A stretch of DNA of 64,000 nt. It comes from Marinomonas sp. TW1 (GTDB lineage Bacteria > Pseudomonadota > Gammaproteobacteria > Pseudomonadales > Marinomonadaceae). The stretch is taken from positions 1 through 64,000 of the forward strand of contig NZ_JSEE01000019.1 of NCBI RefSeq assembly GCF_001625355.1, given 5' to 3'. How positions within the stretch are numbered: position 1 is the stretch's first letter; each line of letters starts with the position of its first letter. Below are positions 41,521-56,650 of this stretch, piece after piece. The position numbers and the translations under genes were made by a program. The notes under the pieces were generated by a model. That model was not told where the DNA came from and made no database searches. It saw nothing but the letters and a program-made list of their open reading frames with translations.

Positions 41521-41817
41521 TTATTCAGCGACCATGAAATCAATGTCTTGGCCTTCAGCCAAACGAACGTACGCTTTTTTCACGTCGCTACGCTTGCCAA
41601 GACCACGAACTGTGCGCTTAGTTTTACCTTTATGGTTCAACGTACGAACAGACTCAACTTTGACTTCAAATAGTGCTTCGATAGCTTGTTTGATTTCAGG
41701 TTTTGTTGCATCACCAGCTACACGAAAAACGTACTGACCATTACCTTCGGCAACGATAGTCGCTTTTTCAGAGATGTGTGGACCCAACAGAACTTTATAA
41801 ATACGTTCGCCGATCAT
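41521..41817 (-). CDS. rplW: 50S ribosomal protein L23
   Basis: 98 residues: [17 protein letters not shown] and [24 protein letters not shown]. At the tunnel exit it is the docking site for trigger factor. The ATG overlaps the rplD stop (ATGA), so translation is coupled. Confidence 0.97.
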   Translation of the reverse strand: MIGERIYKVLLGPHISEKATIVAEGNGQYVFRVAGDATKPEIKQAIEALFEVKVESVRTLNHKGKTKRTVRGLGKRSDVKKAYVRLAEGQDIDFMVAE

Positions 41818-42419
41818 GCTAGTGTCTCCTCAACTTGTTTCAGAGCACCAACTGTCACCAACACTTTGTCGTAAGCAATCAAGCTAACAGGATCGATAGA
41901 CGCTGCATCACGTACATCCACGTTAGGGATATTACGAGCCGCTAAAAACAGATTGTCGTCCAATTCATGAGAAACAACCAAAACGTTTTCAACATTCAAT
42001 TCTGCCATTTTTGCCGTGAAGAGCTTAGTTTTTGGAGCTTCCAATTTAAGTTCTTCAACTACAACAAGACGGTCTTGACGTACTAGTTCAGACCAGATGG
42101 TGCGCATTGCTGCACGGTACATCTTCTTGTTCACTTTCTGAGAGTGATCTTGTGGCTTAGCTGCAAATGTTACACCACCAGAGCGCCATAGAGGGCTACG
42201 GATAGTACCTGCACGCGCGCGACCAGAACCTTTTTGTTTCCAAGGTTTGCGTCCGCCACCGGCTACTTCAGAGCGTGTTTTCTGAGCACGAGAACCCTGA
42301 CGAGCACCTGCCAAGTAAGATGTAACTACTTGGTGAACAAGCGCTTCGTTGTATTCACGAGCAAAGGCTACATCAGAAACTTCTACCGTTCCCTCTGCAC
42401 CTGTAAGATTCAAGTTCAT
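41814..42419 (-). CDS. rplD: 50S ribosomal protein L4
   Basis: 201 residues. The tunnel-lining loop with [27 protein letters not shown] sequence is present. In E. coli L4 represses its operon by binding the S10 leader; the rpsJ leader here appears too short for the E. coli type structure. Confidence 0.98.
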   Translation of the reverse strand: MNLNLTGAEGTVEVSDVAFAREYNEALVHQVVTSYLAGARQGSRAQKTRSEVAGGGRKPWKQKGSGRARAGTIRSPLWRSGGVTFAAKPQDHSQKVNKKMYRAAMRTIWSELVRQDRLVVVEELKLEAPKTKLFTAKMAELNVENVLVVSHELDDNLFLAARNIPNVDVRDAASIDPVSLIAYDKVLVTVGALKQVEETLA

Positions 42420-42431
42420 TGTCTACCCCTC

Positions 42432-43070
42432 TTAGCGAGCTTTAACAGCTGATTGAAGAATAACATCACCGTTAACTGCACCAGGAACCGCACCTTTCAC
42501 AAGGATAAGGTTACGTTCAGCATCAACGCGAACCACTTCTAGTGATTGAGTTGTTACTTGAGCAGCGCCCATGTGGCCAGCCATTTTCTTGCCTTTCCAA
42601 ACACGACCAGGTGTTTGACATTGGCCAATGGAACCAGGAGCACGGTGAGACAATGAGTTACCATGTGTTGCGTCTTGCGTACGGAAATTATGACGCTTAA
42701 CGGCACCTTGAAACCCTTTACCCTTTGATTGACCAGTAACATCAACCATTTGGATAGATTCGAAATCAGCAACAGTCAGTTCATCACCAACATTGATTTC
42801 TTTTTCATCACCAGACAGGCGGAACTCCCACAAACCACGACCCGCTTCAACGTTGGCTTTTGCATAGTGTCCAGCAGCAGCTTTGTTTACACGGTTTGAA
42901 CGGCGAGAGCCAACAGTTACTTGAACAGCTTGATAGCCATCAGTTTCTGCAGTTTTCACCTGAGTAACGCGGTTCGGTTCAACCTCGATGACGGTTACTG
43001 GCACGGATACACCATCTTCGTTGAAGATACGTGTCATTCCGGCTTTACGTCCGACTAATTGAATAGTCAT
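42432..43070 (-). CDS. rplC: 50S ribosomal protein L3
   Basis: 212 residues: [20 protein letters not shown] and [13 protein letters not shown], then [20 protein letters not shown], which includes the glutamine methylated by PrmB in E. coli. Unusually it is separated from rpsJ by a structured 127-bp spacer. Confidence 0.98.
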   Translation of the reverse strand: MTIQLVGRKAGMTRIFNEDGVSVPVTVIEVEPNRVTQVKTAETDGYQAVQVTVGSRRSNRVNKAAAGHYAKANVEAGRGLWEFRLSGDEKEINVGDELTVADFESIQMVDVTGQSKGKGFQGAVKRHNFRTQDATHGNSLSHRAPGSIGQCQTPGRVWKGKKMAGHMGAAQVTTQSLEVVRVDAERNLILVKGAVPGAVNGDVILQSAVKAR

Positions 43071-43197
43071 TTTCTACCTCATTTGCCAGTTGTGTATGGG
43101 GCTATCACCCGCTACGGCTGACCATTCCAGATCATTCCACTAATGTGCATAAGCCGACTGATAACCAGCCGGTTCTCGCACCCCAAACTTTGAGCTA
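43071..43197 (-). other. Structured spacer between rpsJ and rplC
   Basis: E. coli has only a short gap here. On the mRNA strand CGGCTGGTTA pairs with the downstream TGGTCAGCCG (10 bp, three G-U), outer GGGG with CCCC, and a smaller alternative hairpin CCGGCTG/CAGTCGG overlaps the first. This looks like a folded, possibly switching, mRNA element in front of L3. Confidence 0.5.
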
Positions 43198-43509
43198 TTA
43201 ACCCAAAGAAATTTGTACTTCCACGCCTGCCGCAAGGTCTAGCTTCATTAGAGCATCAACAGTTTTTTCTGTTGGCTCAACGATGTCTAGAACACGTTTG
43301 TGTGTACGGATTTCATATTGATCACGCGCATCTTTGTTTACGTGTGGAGAAATCAATACTGTATAACGCTCTTTGCGAGTAGGAAGTGGAATCGGTCCAC
43401 GCACTTGCGCACCTGTACGTTTCGCTGTGTCCACAATTTCTTGTGTTGAAGCATCAATCAGACGGTGATCGAAAGCTTTCAGACGAATACGGATTTTTTG
43501 GCTTTGCAT
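43198..43509 (-). CDS. rpsJ: 30S ribosomal protein S10 / NusE
   Basis: 103 residues from [19 protein letters not shown], the exact usual length, with a GGAG site; an open nine-codon extension is rejected. Contains [22 protein letters not shown]. As NusE it also joins the antitermination complex acting at rRNA boxA and couples with NusG, both found in this window. Confidence 0.98.
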   Translation of the reverse strand: MQSQKIRIRLKAFDHRLIDASTQEIVDTAKRTGAQVRGPIPLPTRKERYTVLISPHVNKDARDQYEIRTHKRVLDIVEPTEKTVDALMKLDLAAGVEVQISLG

Positions 43510-43586
43510 TTCCAACTCCAAATACAATGTTGTCATGACTTAACTGTACATTTATTAAGCCACAATCCTTTTTTTAAGGACGGCGA

Positions 43587-43615
43587 ATATTAGCCACTCC
43601 AAAACTGGTTGTCAA
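43587..43615 (-). promoter_or_regulatory. S10 operon promoter
   Basis: Minus-strand -35 TTGACA (43610-43615, perfect), 17-bp spacer and -10 TAATAT (43587-43592), followed by a GC-rich discriminator TCGCCGTCC. The leader to rpsJ is about 70 bases, shorter than the E. coli S10 leader (about 170). Confidence 0.85.
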
Positions 43616-43653
43616 GTAACCAATTTCAAAGTACCTAAATTAACCGCAAAATA

Positions 43654-43683
43654 AAAAGGCTGCCTGAAACAGACAGCCTTTTT
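43654..43683 (-). terminator. Terminator after tuf
   Basis: Stem AAAAAGGCTG-C-CTG / CAG-A-CAGCCTTTTT with an AAA/TTT loop and one mismatch. Separates the str operon from the S10 promoter. Confidence 0.85.
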
Positions 43684-43707
43684 CAAAAAGTAAGATTTGA
43701 AAATCGA

Positions 43708-44931
<1,224 letters not shown>

Positions 44932-44966
44932 GATACATACACCTTAAGTATTAGTAAGTATGATGA

Positions 44967-47060
44967 TTAATCTTCATTTTTGATGATCGCGTCTGCCACA
45001 CTAGCTGGTGCTTCAGCGTATTTCTCAAACTCCATTGCATAGCTTGCACGCCCTTGCGACAAGCTTCGCACGTCAGTTGCATATCCGAACATCTCCCCGA
45101 GAGGAACTTCAGCACGAATAATCTTCCCTGACGGGGAATCGTCCATCCCCTGAACAATGCCACGACGACGGTTCAGGTCACCCATCACATCGCCCATGTA
45201 TTCTTCAGGAGTTACAACTTCCACTTTCATCACAGGTTCAAGAACACAAGGATCAGCATCTGCTGCGCCTTTTCTCAAACCTTGAGAAGCTGCAATTTTA
45301 AAGGCCATTTCATTAGAGTCAACATCATGGTATGAACCATCGAACAATACCACCTTCATACCCAACAATGGGTAACCAGCGACAATACCGTTCTTCATTT
45401 GCTCTGAAACACCCTTTTCTACTGCAGGGATGTATTCCTTAGGAATAACACCACCAACAATCTCGTTGACGAATTCAAGCCCATCTTTATCAGATGGAAT
45501 CAATTTCATCACGACGTGACCGTATTGACCACGACCACCAGATTGACGCACAAATTTGTGGTTAATCACCACTTCTTTGCGAATTTTTTCACGGTAAGAC
45601 ACTTGTGGCTTACCGATATTTGCATCCACCTTAAACTCTCGCTTCATTCGATCCACGAGAATATCAAGATGTAGCTCGCCCATTCCGGAAATAATGGTTT
45701 GCCCTGTCTCTTCATGCGTTTCCACACGGAAAGACGGGTCTTCTTGAGCTAATTTTCCTAACGCCACAGCCATCTTTTCTTGGTCGGCTTGAGATTTAGG
45801 CTCAACCGCTACGGAAATAACCGGCTCTGGAAACTCCATTCGCTCTAGCACAACAACATCATTCATATCGCAAAGCGTATCGCCCGTTGTCACGTACTTC
45901 ATACCAACCGCAGCCGCTATGTCACCCGCTAACACCTCTTTGATCTCTTCGCGATTATTAGCATGCATCTGTACCATTCGACCAACACGTTCACGCTTCT
46001 GCTTCACAGAGTTGTAAACCGCATCACCCGATTTTAATGTACCTGAATACACACGAATAAATGTCAATGTCCCAACAAATGGGTCTGTCGCTATTTTAAA
46101 AGCCAATGCTGAAAACGGTGCATCGTCATTCGCCTCGCGAGCGACGACAGTTTCACCATCTTCAAGCGTGCCTTCAATCGCTTTTACTTCAAGCGGCGAA
46201 GGCATGTATTCAACAACGGCATCAAGTACCGCCTGAACACCTTTATTTTTAAAAGCAGAACCACACGTCACTAACACCACTTCATTATTTAGGGTGCGCG
46301 CTCGTAAGCCTGCTTTTACATCCTCAACAGACAAATCCCCTTCTTCAAGGTACTTATCCATCAATTCTTCATTCGCCTCTGCTGCGGCTTCCAACATCTG
46401 CTCACGCCATTCAGTGGCGACATCAACAAGATCAGCAGGAATGTCTTCCAAACGGTAAGTCATCCCCTGATCTTCTTCATTCCACATGATGGCTTTCATC
46501 AGCACCAAATCCACCACGCCTTTGAAGTCTTCTTCAGCGCCAATGTTAATTTGGATTGGAACAGCATTAGCCCCCAAACGAGACTTTAATTGCTCAACAA
46601 CAGAAAAATAATCCGCTCCCGTACGGTCCATCTTATTGACGAACACCATACGTGGCACTTCATACTTATTTGCCTGACGCCAAACGGTCTCAGTTTGAGG
46701 CTGAACGCCAGAAGAACCACAAAGCACAACGACCGCACCATCTAACACACGTAATGAACGCTCTACTTCAATCGTAAAGTCTACGTGTCCAGGCGTATCA
46801 ATAATATTGATACGGTGCTGATCAAACTGCTGACTCATCCCACTCCAGAAGCAAGTTGTTGCTGCCGAAGTAATCGTAATACCGCGTTCTTGTTCTTGCT
46901 CCATCCAATCCATCGTTGCTGCACCATCGTGCACTTCACCGATTTTATGAGACAGACCAGTATAGAAAAGAACGCGTTCAGTCGTCGTCGTTTTACCTGC
47001 ATCAACGTGCGCACAGATACCGATATTTCGGTAGCGGTTGATCGGGGTTTTACGTGCCAC
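44967..47060 (-). CDS. fusA: Elongation factor G
   Basis: 697 residues: [20 protein letters not shown] (P-loop), [20 protein letters not shown], then domains II-V including the domain [14 protein letters not shown]. Drives translocation and, with RRF, ribosome recycling. Standard position between rpsG and tuf. Confidence 0.98.
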   Translation of the reverse strand: MARKTPINRYRNIGICAHVDAGKTTTTERVLFYTGLSHKIGEVHDGAATMDWMEQEQERGITITSAATTCFWSGMSQQFDQHRINIIDTPGHVDFTIEVERSLRVLDGAVVVLCGSSGVQPQTETVWRQANKYEVPRMVFVNKMDRTGADYFSVVEQLKSRLGANAVPIQINIGAEEDFKGVVDLVLMKAIMWNEEDQGMTYRLEDIPADLVDVATEWREQMLEAAAEANEELMDKYLEEGDLSVEDVKAGLRARTLNNEVVLVTCGSAFKNKGVQAVLDAVVEYMPSPLEVKAIEGTLEDGETVVAREANDDAPFSALAFKIATDPFVGTLTFIRVYSGTLKSGDAVYNSVKQKRERVGRMVQMHANNREEIKEVLAGDIAAAVGMKYVTTGDTLCDMNDVVVLERMEFPEPVISVAVEPKSQADQEKMAVALGKLAQEDPSFRVETHEETGQTIISGMGELHLDILVDRMKREFKVDANIGKPQVSYREKIRKEVVINHKFVRQSGGRGQYGHVVMKLIPSDKDGLEFVNEIVGGVIPKEYIPAVEKGVSEQMKNGIVAGYPLLGMKVVLFDGSYHDVDSNEMAFKIAASQGLRKGAADADPCVLEPVMKVEVVTPEEYMGDVMGDLNRRRGIVQGMDDSPSGKIIRAEVPLGEMFGYATDVRSLSQGRASYAMEFEKYAEAPASVADAIIKNED

Positions 47061-47081
47061 TGTGTATACTTCTCCGGACGA

Positions 47082-47555
47082 TTAGAAACGGTAGTGAGAG
47101 AATGCTTTGTTCGCTTCTGCCATACGGTGAACGTCTTCACGTTTCTTAACAGCAGAACCTTTGTTCTCAGCAGCATCTAGGATCTCGCCTGCTAGACGTA
47201 GAGCCATTGATTTTTCACCACGCTTACGAGAAGACTCAACCAACCAACGCATAGACAATGCTGCACGACGAGCTGGACGAACCTCTACAGGCACTTGGTA
47301 GGTAGCACCACCAACACGGCGAGATTTAACCTCAACCATTGGCTGGATAGACTCTAACGCTTTTTCGAAGATAGCCATTGGCTCTTCAGTTTTAGCGCGC
47401 TCTGCTACAGTATTTAGGGCACTGTATACAATGTGCTCTGCAACAGATTTCTTGCCACTAACCATAACGTGGTTAATGAATTTTGCAAGTAACTGACTTC
47501 CATGCTTAGGATCTGGAAGTACTTCACGCTTAGCGACGACGCGTCTTCTAGGCAT
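47082..47555 (-). CDS. rpsG: 30S ribosomal protein S7
   Basis: 157 residues: [20 protein letters not shown] and [17 protein letters not shown]-terminal [12 protein letters not shown]. Primary binder of the 16S 3' domain. In E. coli it represses the str operon via the S12-S7 spacer, which here is 98 bp. Confidence 0.98.
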   Translation of the reverse strand: MPRRRVVAKREVLPDPKHGSQLLAKFINHVMVSGKKSVAEHIVYSALNTVAERAKTEEPMAIFEKALESIQPMVEVKSRRVGGATYQVPVEVRPARRAALSMRWLVESSRKRGEKSMALRLAGEILDAAENKGSAVKKREDVHRMAEANKAFSHYRF

Positions 47556-47653
47556 TTTTATATCCTCTTCAGGTTAGCCCGAGACAATAGGATTACTGCT
47601 CGGCCTTACTGTATTAAAAAATTGTGTCTAAACGATGAACTAAGTAATGAAAC
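47556..47653 (-). promoter_or_regulatory. S12-S7 intercistronic region, candidate S7 repressor site
   Basis: The 98-bp spacer between rpsL and rpsG is close in length to the E. coli region (about 96) bound by S7. Conservation of a long gap in a compact operon supports a regulatory role. I could not confirm the S7-type fold by eye. Confidence 0.4.
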
Positions 47654-48113
<460 letters not shown>

Positions 48114-48143
48114 TAGGGAGGCGACTAAAAAATCACCTCCCTA
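48114..48143 (-). terminator. Hairpin after rpoC, possible terminator
   Basis: Minus-strand arms TAGGGAGG and CCTCCCTA with further partial pairing and a T-rich loop. There is no T-tract after the stem, so terminator strength is doubtful; it could also be an mRNA 3'-end or processing structure. Confidence 0.5.
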
Positions 48144-48161
48144 CCGATTTAAAGCAAAGAA

Positions 48162-51100
48162 TTAGTCTTTCAGTGCGGCACTTAATGCTTCTTCCACATC
48201 AGATGCACTTACTGTAGGACTTCCTTCATTTGCCATTTGCGCAGAATCTTTCTTCTTCTTACGCTCACTGTGGTAAGCCAAACCTGTACCCGCTGGGATC
48301 AGACGACCTACTACAACGTTTTCTTTCAAGCCACGCAAGTGGTCTTTCTTACCTGTCACAGCACCTTCGGTCAAGACACGAGTTGTCTCTTGGAAAGATG
48401 CAGCAGAGATGAAAGACTCTGTTGCCAAAGAAGCTTTCGTGATACCCAGAAGCACACGTTCAAACTTAGCAGTGAATTTACCTTCTGCTTCCGCTTTCTC
48501 GTTTGCGTCCAACAGTTGAGTCAACTCAACTTGGTCACCTTGGATCAGATCTGTATCACCAGACTCACCCACTTCTACTTTACGTAGCATTTGACGAACG
48601 ATAACCTCAATGTGCTTATCGTTAATCACAACACCCTGTAAACGATAAACTTCTTGCACTTCGTTCGTAATGTAGTCAGCCAAAGCCTCTACACCTTGAA
48701 GACGCAAGATATCGTGAGGGCTTAAAGGACCGTCGGCGATGATCTCACCTTTAGCCACTTCTTCACCATCGAAGATGTTGATTTGACGCCATTTCGGGAT
48801 CAAAGTCTCGATTGGATCACCACCATCTTGTGGCGTGATAACCAAACGGATCTTACCCTTAGTCTCTTTACCAAAGCTCACCACACCAGTCGCTTCTGCC
48901 ATCACAGCAGGATCTTTCGGACGACGCGCTTCAAATAAGTCGGCTACTCGTGGCAGACCACCGGTGATATCCTTGTTACCTTGCGATTCTTGTGGAATAC
49001 GCGCTAGTACTTCACCAGACTTAACCGTTGCACCGTGATCCAAGCTCAATAGCGCTTTCTCAGGCAACATGTACTGTACTGGAGAGTCGGTACCAGGGAT
49101 GTGCACTGGATTCCCTTCTGCATCAACGACAGAGATCATAGGACGAAGATCTTTACCTGCCGAAGGACGGTCTTTCACTTCCATAACTTCAATGGTAGTC
49201 AAACCTGTCATTTCATCAGATTGGCGACGAATGGTAACATTCTCTTCCATTCCGCTGAATTCCAGACGACCTTTCATCTCAGATACGATTGGGTGAGTGT
49301 GTGGATCCCAGTTCGCAACGATCTGGCCAGCTTCAACAGCATCGCCTTCACGTACACTCAACACAGCACCATAAGGCAGCTTGTAACGTTCTTTCTCACG
49401 ACCTGCTTCATCAGCAATCGCCAATTCAGAAGAACGAGACGCCACAACCAAATGTCCTGTATCACGCTCGATACTCTTCATTTTATGGAAACGAACGGTA
49501 CCTGCGCTCTTAACTTGAACACTGTCTACGGCAGACGCTCGAGACGCCGCGCCACCGATGTGGAAAGTACGCATGGTTAACTGTGTACCAGGCTCACCAA
49601 TCGATTGTGCTGCAACAACACCGATTGCCTCACCAATGTTGACCTGATGTCCACGAGCCAAATCACGACCGTAACACTTCGCACACACGCCATGGCGTGT
49701 ATCACAAGTGATAACAGAACGGATAAGCATCTCATCAACACCCGCTGCTTCGATATCACGCACATCGTGCTCATCAATCAAAGTACCAGCCGCAAGCACT
49801 AGGTTACCTTTGGAGTCATTCACATCTTGCGCAACCACACGACCAAGAACACGCTGACCTAGAGGCACAACAACATCGCCACCTTCAATCATTGCATTCA
49901 CGACGATGCCATTGGTTGATCCACAATCGACTTCTGTAATAACCAAATCCTGCGCAACATCAACAAGACGACGAGTTAGATAACCCGAGTTCGCTGTTTT
50001 CAATGCGGTATCGGCTAGACCCTTACGAGCACCGTGAGTAGAGGTAAAGTACTGAAGTACAGATAGACCTTCACGGAAGTTCGCTGTGATCGGCGTTTCG
50101 ATGATGGAACCATCTGGTTTCGCCATCAGACCACGCATACCACCTAGCTGACGCATCTGAGCCACACTACCACGGGCGCCGGAGTCGGCCATCATGTAAA
50201 CAGAGTTAAAAGATTGTTGCTCAACCTCTTCACCGTCTTTATTGATGGTTGTCTCTTTAGCCAAGTTATTCATCATGGCTTCTGTAACGGTTTCGTTGGT
50301 ACGAGACCACAAGTCAATTACCTTGTTGTATTTCTCGCCCTGCGTTACCAAACCATCAGCGTACTGATATTCGATTTCTTTAACTTCTTCTTCCGCTTTA
50401 GCAATGATCTCTGCTTTTTCTGGCGGAATAACGAAGTCATCAACACCAACAGAAGAACCAGATGCTGTTGCGTACGCGAAACCTGTGTACATCAACTGGT
50501 CAGCAAAGATACAGCTCTCTTTCAAGCCCACTTTACGGTAACACTCGTTGATCAGGTTTGAGATCGCCTTTTTCTTCATTGGTTGGTTAACCACTGAGAA
50601 GGGAAGGCCATCTGGCACGATATCAAACAACAAAGCACGACCAACCGTCGTATCTGCAATGAAAGTAGAAGCAACTTTATCGCCTTCTAGCGTCGTATCA
50701 ACTTGGCTGATACGTACTTTTACTTTGGCATGCAAATCCACTTGTTTCGCGCCGTATGCACGGTGTACTTCTTTGATGTCAGAAAACGCCATGCCTTCAC
50801 CCTTGGCATTGATTTTCTCACGAGTCATGTAGTACAAGCCCAATACCACGTCCTGAGAAGGCACGATAATCGGCTCACCGTTTGCTGGTGATAGAATGTT
50901 GTTCGTCGACATCATCAAAGCACGCGCTTCAAGCTGAGCTTCGATTGTCAAAGGAACGTGAACCGCCATTTGGTCACCGTCAAAGTCAGCGTTGTACGCC
51001 GCACAAACTAACGGATGCAATTGGATTGCTTTACCTTCAATCAACATAGGTTCAAACGCTTGGATACCCAAACGGTGAAGTGTTGGCGCACGGTTAAGCA

Positions 51101-52364
51101 TCACTGGGTGTTCGCGGATAACTTCATCAAGAATATCCCACACCTCAGGTGTTTCACGCTCTACCATTTTCTTCGCTGCTTTAATGGTTGTCGCCATACC
51201 GCGCAACTCAAGCTTAGAGAAGATGAATGGTTTGAACAGTTCCAATGCCATCTTCTTAGGAAGACCACATTGATGTAGACGTAAAGACGGACCTACTGTG
51301 ATTACAGAACGGCCAGAGTAGTCTACACGCTTACCAAGTAGGTTCTGACGGAAACGACCTTGCTTACCTTTGATCATGTCTGCCAAAGATTTCAATGGAC
51401 GCTTGTTAGAACCGGTAATCGCACGACCGCGACGACCATTATCAAGCAAAGCATCAACAGACTCTTGCAACATACGCTTTTCGTTACGTACGATGATGTC
51501 TGGAGCCGATAGCTCTAGTAGACGCTTCAAACGGTTGTTACGGTTGATCACTCGACGGTACAAATCGTTCAAGTCAGATGTCGCAAAACGACCACCTTCT
51601 AGCGGCACCAACGGACGCAAATCTGGTGGTAGAACTGGCAATACATCAAGCACCATCCACTCTGGGTTGTTACCAGAATGATAGAAAGCTTCAACCAATT
51701 TCAAACGCTTAGACAGCTTCTTGATACGAGTTTCAGAATTTGTGCTGTTTAGCTCTTCACGCATTCTGTTGATTTCTTCCGGCATATCCAGATCACGTAG
51801 TAGCATCTGAACCGCTTCAGCACCCATGCGGGCATCAAACTCGTCACCAAACTCTTCCAGTGCTTCAAAGTACTGTTCGTCGTTTAGCAATTGACCTTTA
51901 TCAAGCGTTGTCATACCTGGATCAATCACGATGAAAGATTCAAAGTACAAAACACGCTCAATATCACGCAAGGTCATATCCATGATAAGACCGATACGAG
52001 ATGGCAAAGATTTTAGGAACCAAATGTGAGCCACTGGCGATGCAAGCTCGATATGCCCCATGCGTTCACGACGCACTTTAGACAGAGCCACTTCAACGCC
52101 ACACTTCTCACAAATAACACCACGGTGTTTCAAACGCTTGTATTTACCACACAAGCACTCATAGTCCTTGATAGGACCAAAGATTTTGGCACAGAACAAA
52201 CCGTCACGTTCAGGCTTGAACGTACGGTAGTTGATGGTCTCAGGCTTTTTAACTTCACCGTAAGACCATGAACGAATCATATCTGGTGATGCCAAGCCAA
52301 TGCGGATCGCATCAAACTCGTCAGATTGTCCTTGTGATTTTAGAAGACCTAATAAGTCTTTCAT
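48162..52364 (-). CDS. rpoC: RNA polymerase beta-prime subunit
   Basis: 1400 residues from [11 protein letters not shown]; a GTG five codons upstream is less likely. N-terminal zinc ribbon [21 protein letters not shown] (about 70-88), active-site [12 protein letters not shown] (about 458-469) with the three Mg-binding aspartates, and the second zinc site [17 protein letters not shown]. Bridge helix and trigger loop regions look complete. Follows rpoB by 65 bp. Confidence 0.98.
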   Translation of the reverse strand: MKDLLGLLKSQGQSDEFDAIRIGLASPDMIRSWSYGEVKKPETINYRTFKPERDGLFCAKIFGPIKDYECLCGKYKRLKHRGVICEKCGVEVALSKVRRERMGHIELASPVAHIWFLKSLPSRIGLIMDMTLRDIERVLYFESFIVIDPGMTTLDKGQLLNDEQYFEALEEFGDEFDARMGAEAVQMLLRDLDMPEEINRMREELNSTNSETRIKKLSKRLKLVEAFYHSGNNPEWMVLDVLPVLPPDLRPLVPLEGGRFATSDLNDLYRRVINRNNRLKRLLELSAPDIIVRNEKRMLQESVDALLDNGRRGRAITGSNKRPLKSLADMIKGKQGRFRQNLLGKRVDYSGRSVITVGPSLRLHQCGLPKKMALELFKPFIFSKLELRGMATTIKAAKKMVERETPEVWDILDEVIREHPVMLNRAPTLHRLGIQAFEPMLIEGKAIQLHPLVCAAYNADFDGDQMAVHVPLTIEAQLEARALMMSTNNILSPANGEPIIVPSQDVVLGLYYMTREKINAKGEGMAFSDIKEVHRAYGAKQVDLHAKVKVRISQVDTTLEGDKVASTFIADTTVGRALLFDIVPDGLPFSVVNQPMKKKAISNLINECYRKVGLKESCIFADQLMYTGFAYATASGSSVGVDDFVIPPEKAEIIAKAEEEVKEIEYQYADGLVTQGEKYNKVIDLWSRTNETVTEAMMNNLAKETTINKDGEEVEQQSFNSVYMMADSGARGSVAQMRQLGGMRGLMAKPDGSIIETPITANFREGLSVLQYFTSTHGARKGLADTALKTANSGYLTRRLVDVAQDLVITEVDCGSTNGIVVNAMIEGGDVVVPLGQRVLGRVVAQDVNDSKGNLVLAAGTLIDEHDVRDIEAAGVDEMLIRSVITCDTRHGVCAKCYGRDLARGHQVNIGEAIGVVAAQSIGEPGTQLTMRTFHIGGAASRASAVDSVQVKSAGTVRFHKMKSIERDTGHLVVASRSSELAIADEAGREKERYKLPYGAVLSVREGDAVEAGQIVANWDPHTHPIVSEMKGRLEFSGMEENVTIRRQSDEMTGLTTIEVMEVKDRPSAGKDLRPMISVVDAEGNPVHIPGTDSPVQYMLPEKALLSLDHGATVKSGEVLARIPQESQGNKDITGGLPRVADLFEARRPKDPAVMAEATGVVSFGKETKGKIRLVITPQDGGDPIETLIPKWRQINIFDGEEVAKGEIIADGPLSPHDILRLQGVEALADYITNEVQEVYRLQGVVINDKHIEVIVRQMLRKVEVGESGDTDLIQGDQVELTQLLDANEKAEAEGKFTAKFERVLLGITKASLATESFISAASFQETTRVLTEGAVTGKKDHLRGLKENVVVGRLIPAGTGLAYHSERKKKKDSAQMANEGSPTVSASDVEEALSAALKD

Positions 52365-52429
52365 GGATATTCGCCCCACTCATAAGGCTGGGGAAGTGTC
52401 TTCCCCAGCAGGTCAAATGTGATTCGTGC

Positions 52430-55400
52430 TTATTCGTTTTCCAACTCGATGTCGATACCAAGAGAGCGAATCTCTTTCACCAACACGTTGAAGGACTCAG
52501 GCATGCCTGGCTCCATGCGGTGGTCACCATCTACGATGTTCTTATACATCTTAGTACGACCATTCACATCATCCGACTTAACCGTCAACATTTCTTGTAG
52601 CGTGTATGCAGCACCGTATGCCTCTAGTGCCCATACCTCCATCTCACCGAAACGCTGACCACCGAATTGCGCTTTACCACCCAGCGGCTGCTGAGTAACC
52701 AAGCTGTAAGAACCAGTAGAACGTGCGTGCATCTTGTCATCAACCAAGTGGTTCAACTTCAGCATGTACATGTAACCAACCGTTACTGGACGCTCGAAGG
52801 CATCACCAGTACGACCGTTGTACAGAGTTACCTGACCACTTTCGTTCAAGCCAGCTAGACGCAACATACGCTTAATTTCTGCCTCTTTCGCACCATCGAA
52901 GGCACCAGACGCCATTGGAACACCACCTTTAAGGTTGGCCGCCAAGGTTAGAATTTCTTCGTCTGTAAAGCTGTCCAGATCTTCCGTACGCGCACACTGC
53001 AAATCACCCTCATAACCATTGTAGATTTCATTTAAGAATCCACGTAGTTCAGTGACCGCTTCTGCTTTTTCACGCTCTGCCGCAAGCATTTCATTGATCT
53101 TACGACCTAAACCTTTCGACGCCGCACCCAAGTGAGTCTCAAGAACCTGACCAACGTTCATACGCGAAGGAACACCTAGCGGGTTCAACACGATGTCCAC
53201 AGGGTCACCATTCTCATCGTATGGCATGTCTTCTACCGGCATGATTTTAGAGATTACACCCTTGTTACCATGACGGCCGGCCATTTTATCACCAGGCTGA
53301 ATACGACGCTTAATCGCCACATAAACTTTCACGATCTTAAGAACGCCAGGCGCTAAATCGTCACCTGTTTGTAGTTTACGTTTCTTGTCTTCAAATTTCG
53401 CATCTAGTTCTTTACGACGCTCGATCAAAGCCGCTTGCGCTTTTTCAAGCTGCTCACTGGCTTCTTCGTTTGCCACACGAATTTTAAACCACTCAGGGTG
53501 ATCTAGATTCGCCAGGTAGTCTTCAGTGATCACCGCATTACGCGCCAACCCTGGACCACCTTCGGCTTGCTGACCCACTAGGGCTTCAGCCAAACGCTCG
53601 AAAGTCGCTTTTTCAACAATACGGAACTCTTCGTTCAAGTCCTTACGCACTTGATCCAATTGAGATTTCTCAATGGACTTGGCACGCTCATCTTTCTCGA
53701 TACCATCACGAGTGAAGACTTGTACATCGATTACCGTACCGCGAGTACCTGTTTTAACTCTCTGAGACGTGTCTTTCACGTCCGATGCTTTTTCACCGAA
53801 GATGGCACGCAATAGCTTCTCTTCAGGCGTCAGTTGAGTTTCACCTTTAGGGGTGACTTTACCAACCAAAATATCACCAGGCTCTACTTCAGCACCGATG
53901 TATACGATACCGGAGGAATCCAGTTTAGACAGAGCACCTTCACCAACGTTCGGAATATCGGCTGTAATCTCTTCAGGCCCAAGCTTAGTATCACGCGCCA
54001 CACAAGTTAGCTCTTGAATGTGAATAGAAGTGAAACGATCCTCTTCTACAACACGCTCAGATACAAGGATGGAATCCTCGAAGTTAAAACCATTCCAAGG
54101 CATGAAAGCGATACGCATGTTTTGGCCAAGTGCCAAATCACCCATATCAACAGAAGGACCGTCCGCCATGATATCGCCAGACGCTACCTTTTCACCCTTC
54201 ATCACCAAAGTACGCTGGTTAATACAGGTATTTTGGTTAGAACGAACGTATTTCGTTAAGCTGTAGATATCAACACCGGCTTCACCTGCAATCGTTTCTT
54301 CCGAGTTCACTCGAACAACGATACGACTAGCATCAACCGATTCAATCTCACCACCACGACGAGCAACGATACAAACGCCAGAATCTTTCGCGACGTTTTT
54401 CTCCATACCGGTACCAACCACTGGCTTATCAGCCTTAAGCGTTGGCACGGCCTGACGTTGCATGTTCGATCCCATCAAGGCACGGTTGGCATCATCGTGC
54501 TCAAGGAACGGAATCAAAGACGCCGCAACAGATACAACCTGACGTGGTGATACATCCATCAAGTTTACTTTTTCTTTTGGAATCAGAGTGGTTTCGTGCA
54601 TATGACGAACCTGTACCAACTCATCAACCAAACGCCCTTCTTCATCTACATTTGCAGACGCTTGGGCAATAACGTATTTCGCTTCATCAATTGCCGAAAC
54701 GTAAACCGTTTCATCAGTGATCTTGCCATCAATTACCTTACGGTAAGGCGTCTCTAAGAAACCGTAGCTGTTTGTGCGAGCATAGGTAGACAAAGAGTTG
54801 ATCAAACCGATGTTTGGACCTTCCGGTGTTTCGATAGGACAAACACGACCGTAGTGAGTGGCGTGTACGTCACGCACTTCAAAACCAGCACGTTCACGTG
54901 TCAAACCACCAGGCCCCAATGCCGAAACACGACGCTTGTGAGTGACTTCCGAAAGCGGGTTGTTTTGGTCCATAAACTGTGACAATTGGCTAGAACCGAA
55001 GAACTCTTTGATTGCCGCCGCAACCGGCTTAGCATTCAACAAGTCTTGTGGCATTAGGCCATCGGCTTCTGCCATAGACAGACGCTCTTTCACTGCACGC
55101 TCAACACGCACCAAACCAACACGGAATTGGTTTTCAGCCATTTCACCAACAGAACGAACACGACGGTTACCAAGGTGATCAATGTCATCCACCATGCCAT
55201 TACCGTTACGGATATCCAGCAAGGTTTTTAGCACAGCAACAATGTCTTCGTTATCCAGAACACCAAAACCAGTGTCTTCGTCACGACCAAGACGACGGTT
55301 GAACTTCATTCGACCAACGCCAGATAAATCATAACGATCTTCAGAGAAGAACAAGCCTTGGAATAGACCTTCAGCAGATTCTTTGGTTGGTGGCTCGCCT

Positions 55401-56530
55401 GGACGCATCATGCGATAGATCTCAACCAACGCCTCTAACTGATTGCTGGTCGGATCAATGCGTAATGTATCGGAAATGAATGGACCATTATCCAAATCAT
55501 TTGTATACAGGGTTTCCACTTCAGTAATACCTGAAGAAACCAAAGCTTCTAGAAGATCAACAGACAACTCAGTGTTGGCTTCTGCGATCAATTCACCTGT
55601 TGATGGGTGAACTAGGTTCTTCGCCGTAACTTTACCAAGCATGTACTCAAGTGGTACAGAAAGACGATCCAAACCGGCTTTCTCAAGAATACGAATATGC
55701 TTAGCCGTAATACGACGACCTTCTTCAACAATGACTTCGCCATTGCCGTCAGCGATATCAAACAATGCGGTATCACCACGAAGGCGATTCGCAATCAACT
55801 CCATTTCAAAACCTTCACGATTCAAATAGAAACGTGTTGTTTCGAAGAAAGTTTCTAGAATTTGTTCCGTACCGTAACCTAAAGCGCGCAACAAGATAGT
55901 TGCAGGCAATTTACGACGACGGTCAATACGAACAAAAACGCAATCTTTTGGATCAAACTCGAAATCCAACCATGAACCACGGTATGGGATAACGCGAGCT
56001 GAATGTAACAACTTACCTGAAGAGTGTGTCTTACCACGATCGTGATCGAAGAACACACCAGGAGAACGATGCAATTGCGAAACAATTACACGCTCAGTTC
56101 CGTTGATAACAAAAGTACCATTGTCTGTCATGAGCGGAATTTCGCCCATGTAAACTTCTTGCTCGCGGATGTCTTTGATGGCCTTGTTAGAGGACTCTTT
56201 ATCATAAATGATGAGTCGAACTCGAACACGCAAAGGTGCCGCGTAGGTAACACCACGCAACTGACACTCTTTAACATCAAATACTGGCTTGCCTAAACGG
56301 TAATCGACGTATTCTAGCGCCGCATTGCCGGAAAAACTGACCATTGGAAAGACAGATTTAAAGGCCCCATGCAGACCTAATTCCCCACGCTCTGCAATCG
56401 CTTTACCTTCTTGCAGAAAATTGCGATAGGATTCAAGCTGAATTGCCAGCAAGTATGGCACATCCAAAACGGGCGGCAGTTTACCGAAATCCTTACGGAT
56501 ACGTTTTTTCTCAGTGTATGAGTAAGCCAT
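52430..56530 (-). CDS. rpoB: RNA polymerase beta subunit
   Basis: 1366 residues from [17 protein letters not shown], with a GGGGA site; a small upstream extension is rejected. The rifampicin region [31 protein letters not shown] is wild type at the D516, H526 and S531 equivalents, so sensitivity is expected. C-terminal [24 protein letters not shown] is intact. Cotranscribed with rplJL through a leaky terminator at 56651. Confidence 0.98.
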   Translation of the reverse strand: MAYSYTEKKRIRKDFGKLPPVLDVPYLLAIQLESYRNFLQEGKAIAERGELGLHGAFKSVFPMVSFSGNAALEYVDYRLGKPVFDVKECQLRGVTYAAPLRVRVRLIIYDKESSNKAIKDIREQEVYMGEIPLMTDNGTFVINGTERVIVSQLHRSPGVFFDHDRGKTHSSGKLLHSARVIPYRGSWLDFEFDPKDCVFVRIDRRRKLPATILLRALGYGTEQILETFFETTRFYLNREGFEMELIANRLRGDTALFDIADGNGEVIVEEGRRITAKHIRILEKAGLDRLSVPLEYMLGKVTAKNLVHPSTGELIAEANTELSVDLLEALVSSGITEVETLYTNDLDNGPFISDTLRIDPTSNQLEALVEIYRMMRPGEPPTKESAEGLFQGLFFSEDRYDLSGVGRMKFNRRLGRDEDTGFGVLDNEDIVAVLKTLLDIRNGNGMVDDIDHLGNRRVRSVGEMAENQFRVGLVRVERAVKERLSMAEADGLMPQDLLNAKPVAAAIKEFFGSSQLSQFMDQNNPLSEVTHKRRVSALGPGGLTRERAGFEVRDVHATHYGRVCPIETPEGPNIGLINSLSTYARTNSYGFLETPYRKVIDGKITDETVYVSAIDEAKYVIAQASANVDEEGRLVDELVQVRHMHETTLIPKEKVNLMDVSPRQVVSVAASLIPFLEHDDANRALMGSNMQRQAVPTLKADKPVVGTGMEKNVAKDSGVCIVARRGGEIESVDASRIVVRVNSEETIAGEAGVDIYSLTKYVRSNQNTCINQRTLVMKGEKVASGDIMADGPSVDMGDLALGQNMRIAFMPWNGFNFEDSILVSERVVEEDRFTSIHIQELTCVARDTKLGPEEITADIPNVGEGALSKLDSSGIVYIGAEVEPGDILVGKVTPKGETQLTPEEKLLRAIFGEKASDVKDTSQRVKTGTRGTVIDVQVFTRDGIEKDERAKSIEKSQLDQVRKDLNEEFRIVEKATFERLAEALVGQQAEGGPGLARNAVITEDYLANLDHPEWFKIRVANEEASEQLEKAQAALIERRKELDAKFEDKKRKLQTGDDLAPGVLKIVKVYVAIKRRIQPGDKMAGRHGNKGVISKIMPVEDMPYDENGDPVDIVLNPLGVPSRMNVGQVLETHLGAASKGLGRKINEMLAAEREKAEAVTELRGFLNEIYNGYEGDLQCARTEDLDSFTDEEILTLAANLKGGVPMASGAFDGAKEAEIKRMLRLAGLNESGQVTLYNGRTGDAFERPVTVGYMYMLKLNHLVDDKMHARSTGSYSLVTQQPLGGKAQFGGQRFGEMEVWALEAYGAAYTLQEMLTVKSDDVNGRTKMYKNIVDGDHRMEPGMPESFNVLVKEIRSLGIDIELENE

Positions 56531-56588
56531 CAGCATTCCCCAGCTTGTGCACATTGACGCAAAAGGCCCAAATCAGGCCTTACCATTG

Positions 56589-56610
56589 AATGAGAGAAAA
56601 CTCTCTCATT
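56589..56610 (-). other. Small hairpin in the rplL-rpoB gap
   Basis: Perfect 8-bp stem AATGAGAG / CTCTCATT with a six-base loop, just after the rplL-rpoB attenuator. In E. coli an RNase III site lies in this gap; this hairpin is a candidate for that role. Confidence 0.45.
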
Positions 56611-56650
56611 TTAAAAAATTCTTTTCAGTTTATTTGAGTTTCTGAAACCC

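Noticed and set aside
54942..55178. Possible rifampicin-resistance changes in rpoB
   Set aside because: The resistance-determining residues equal the wild-type E. coli ones.
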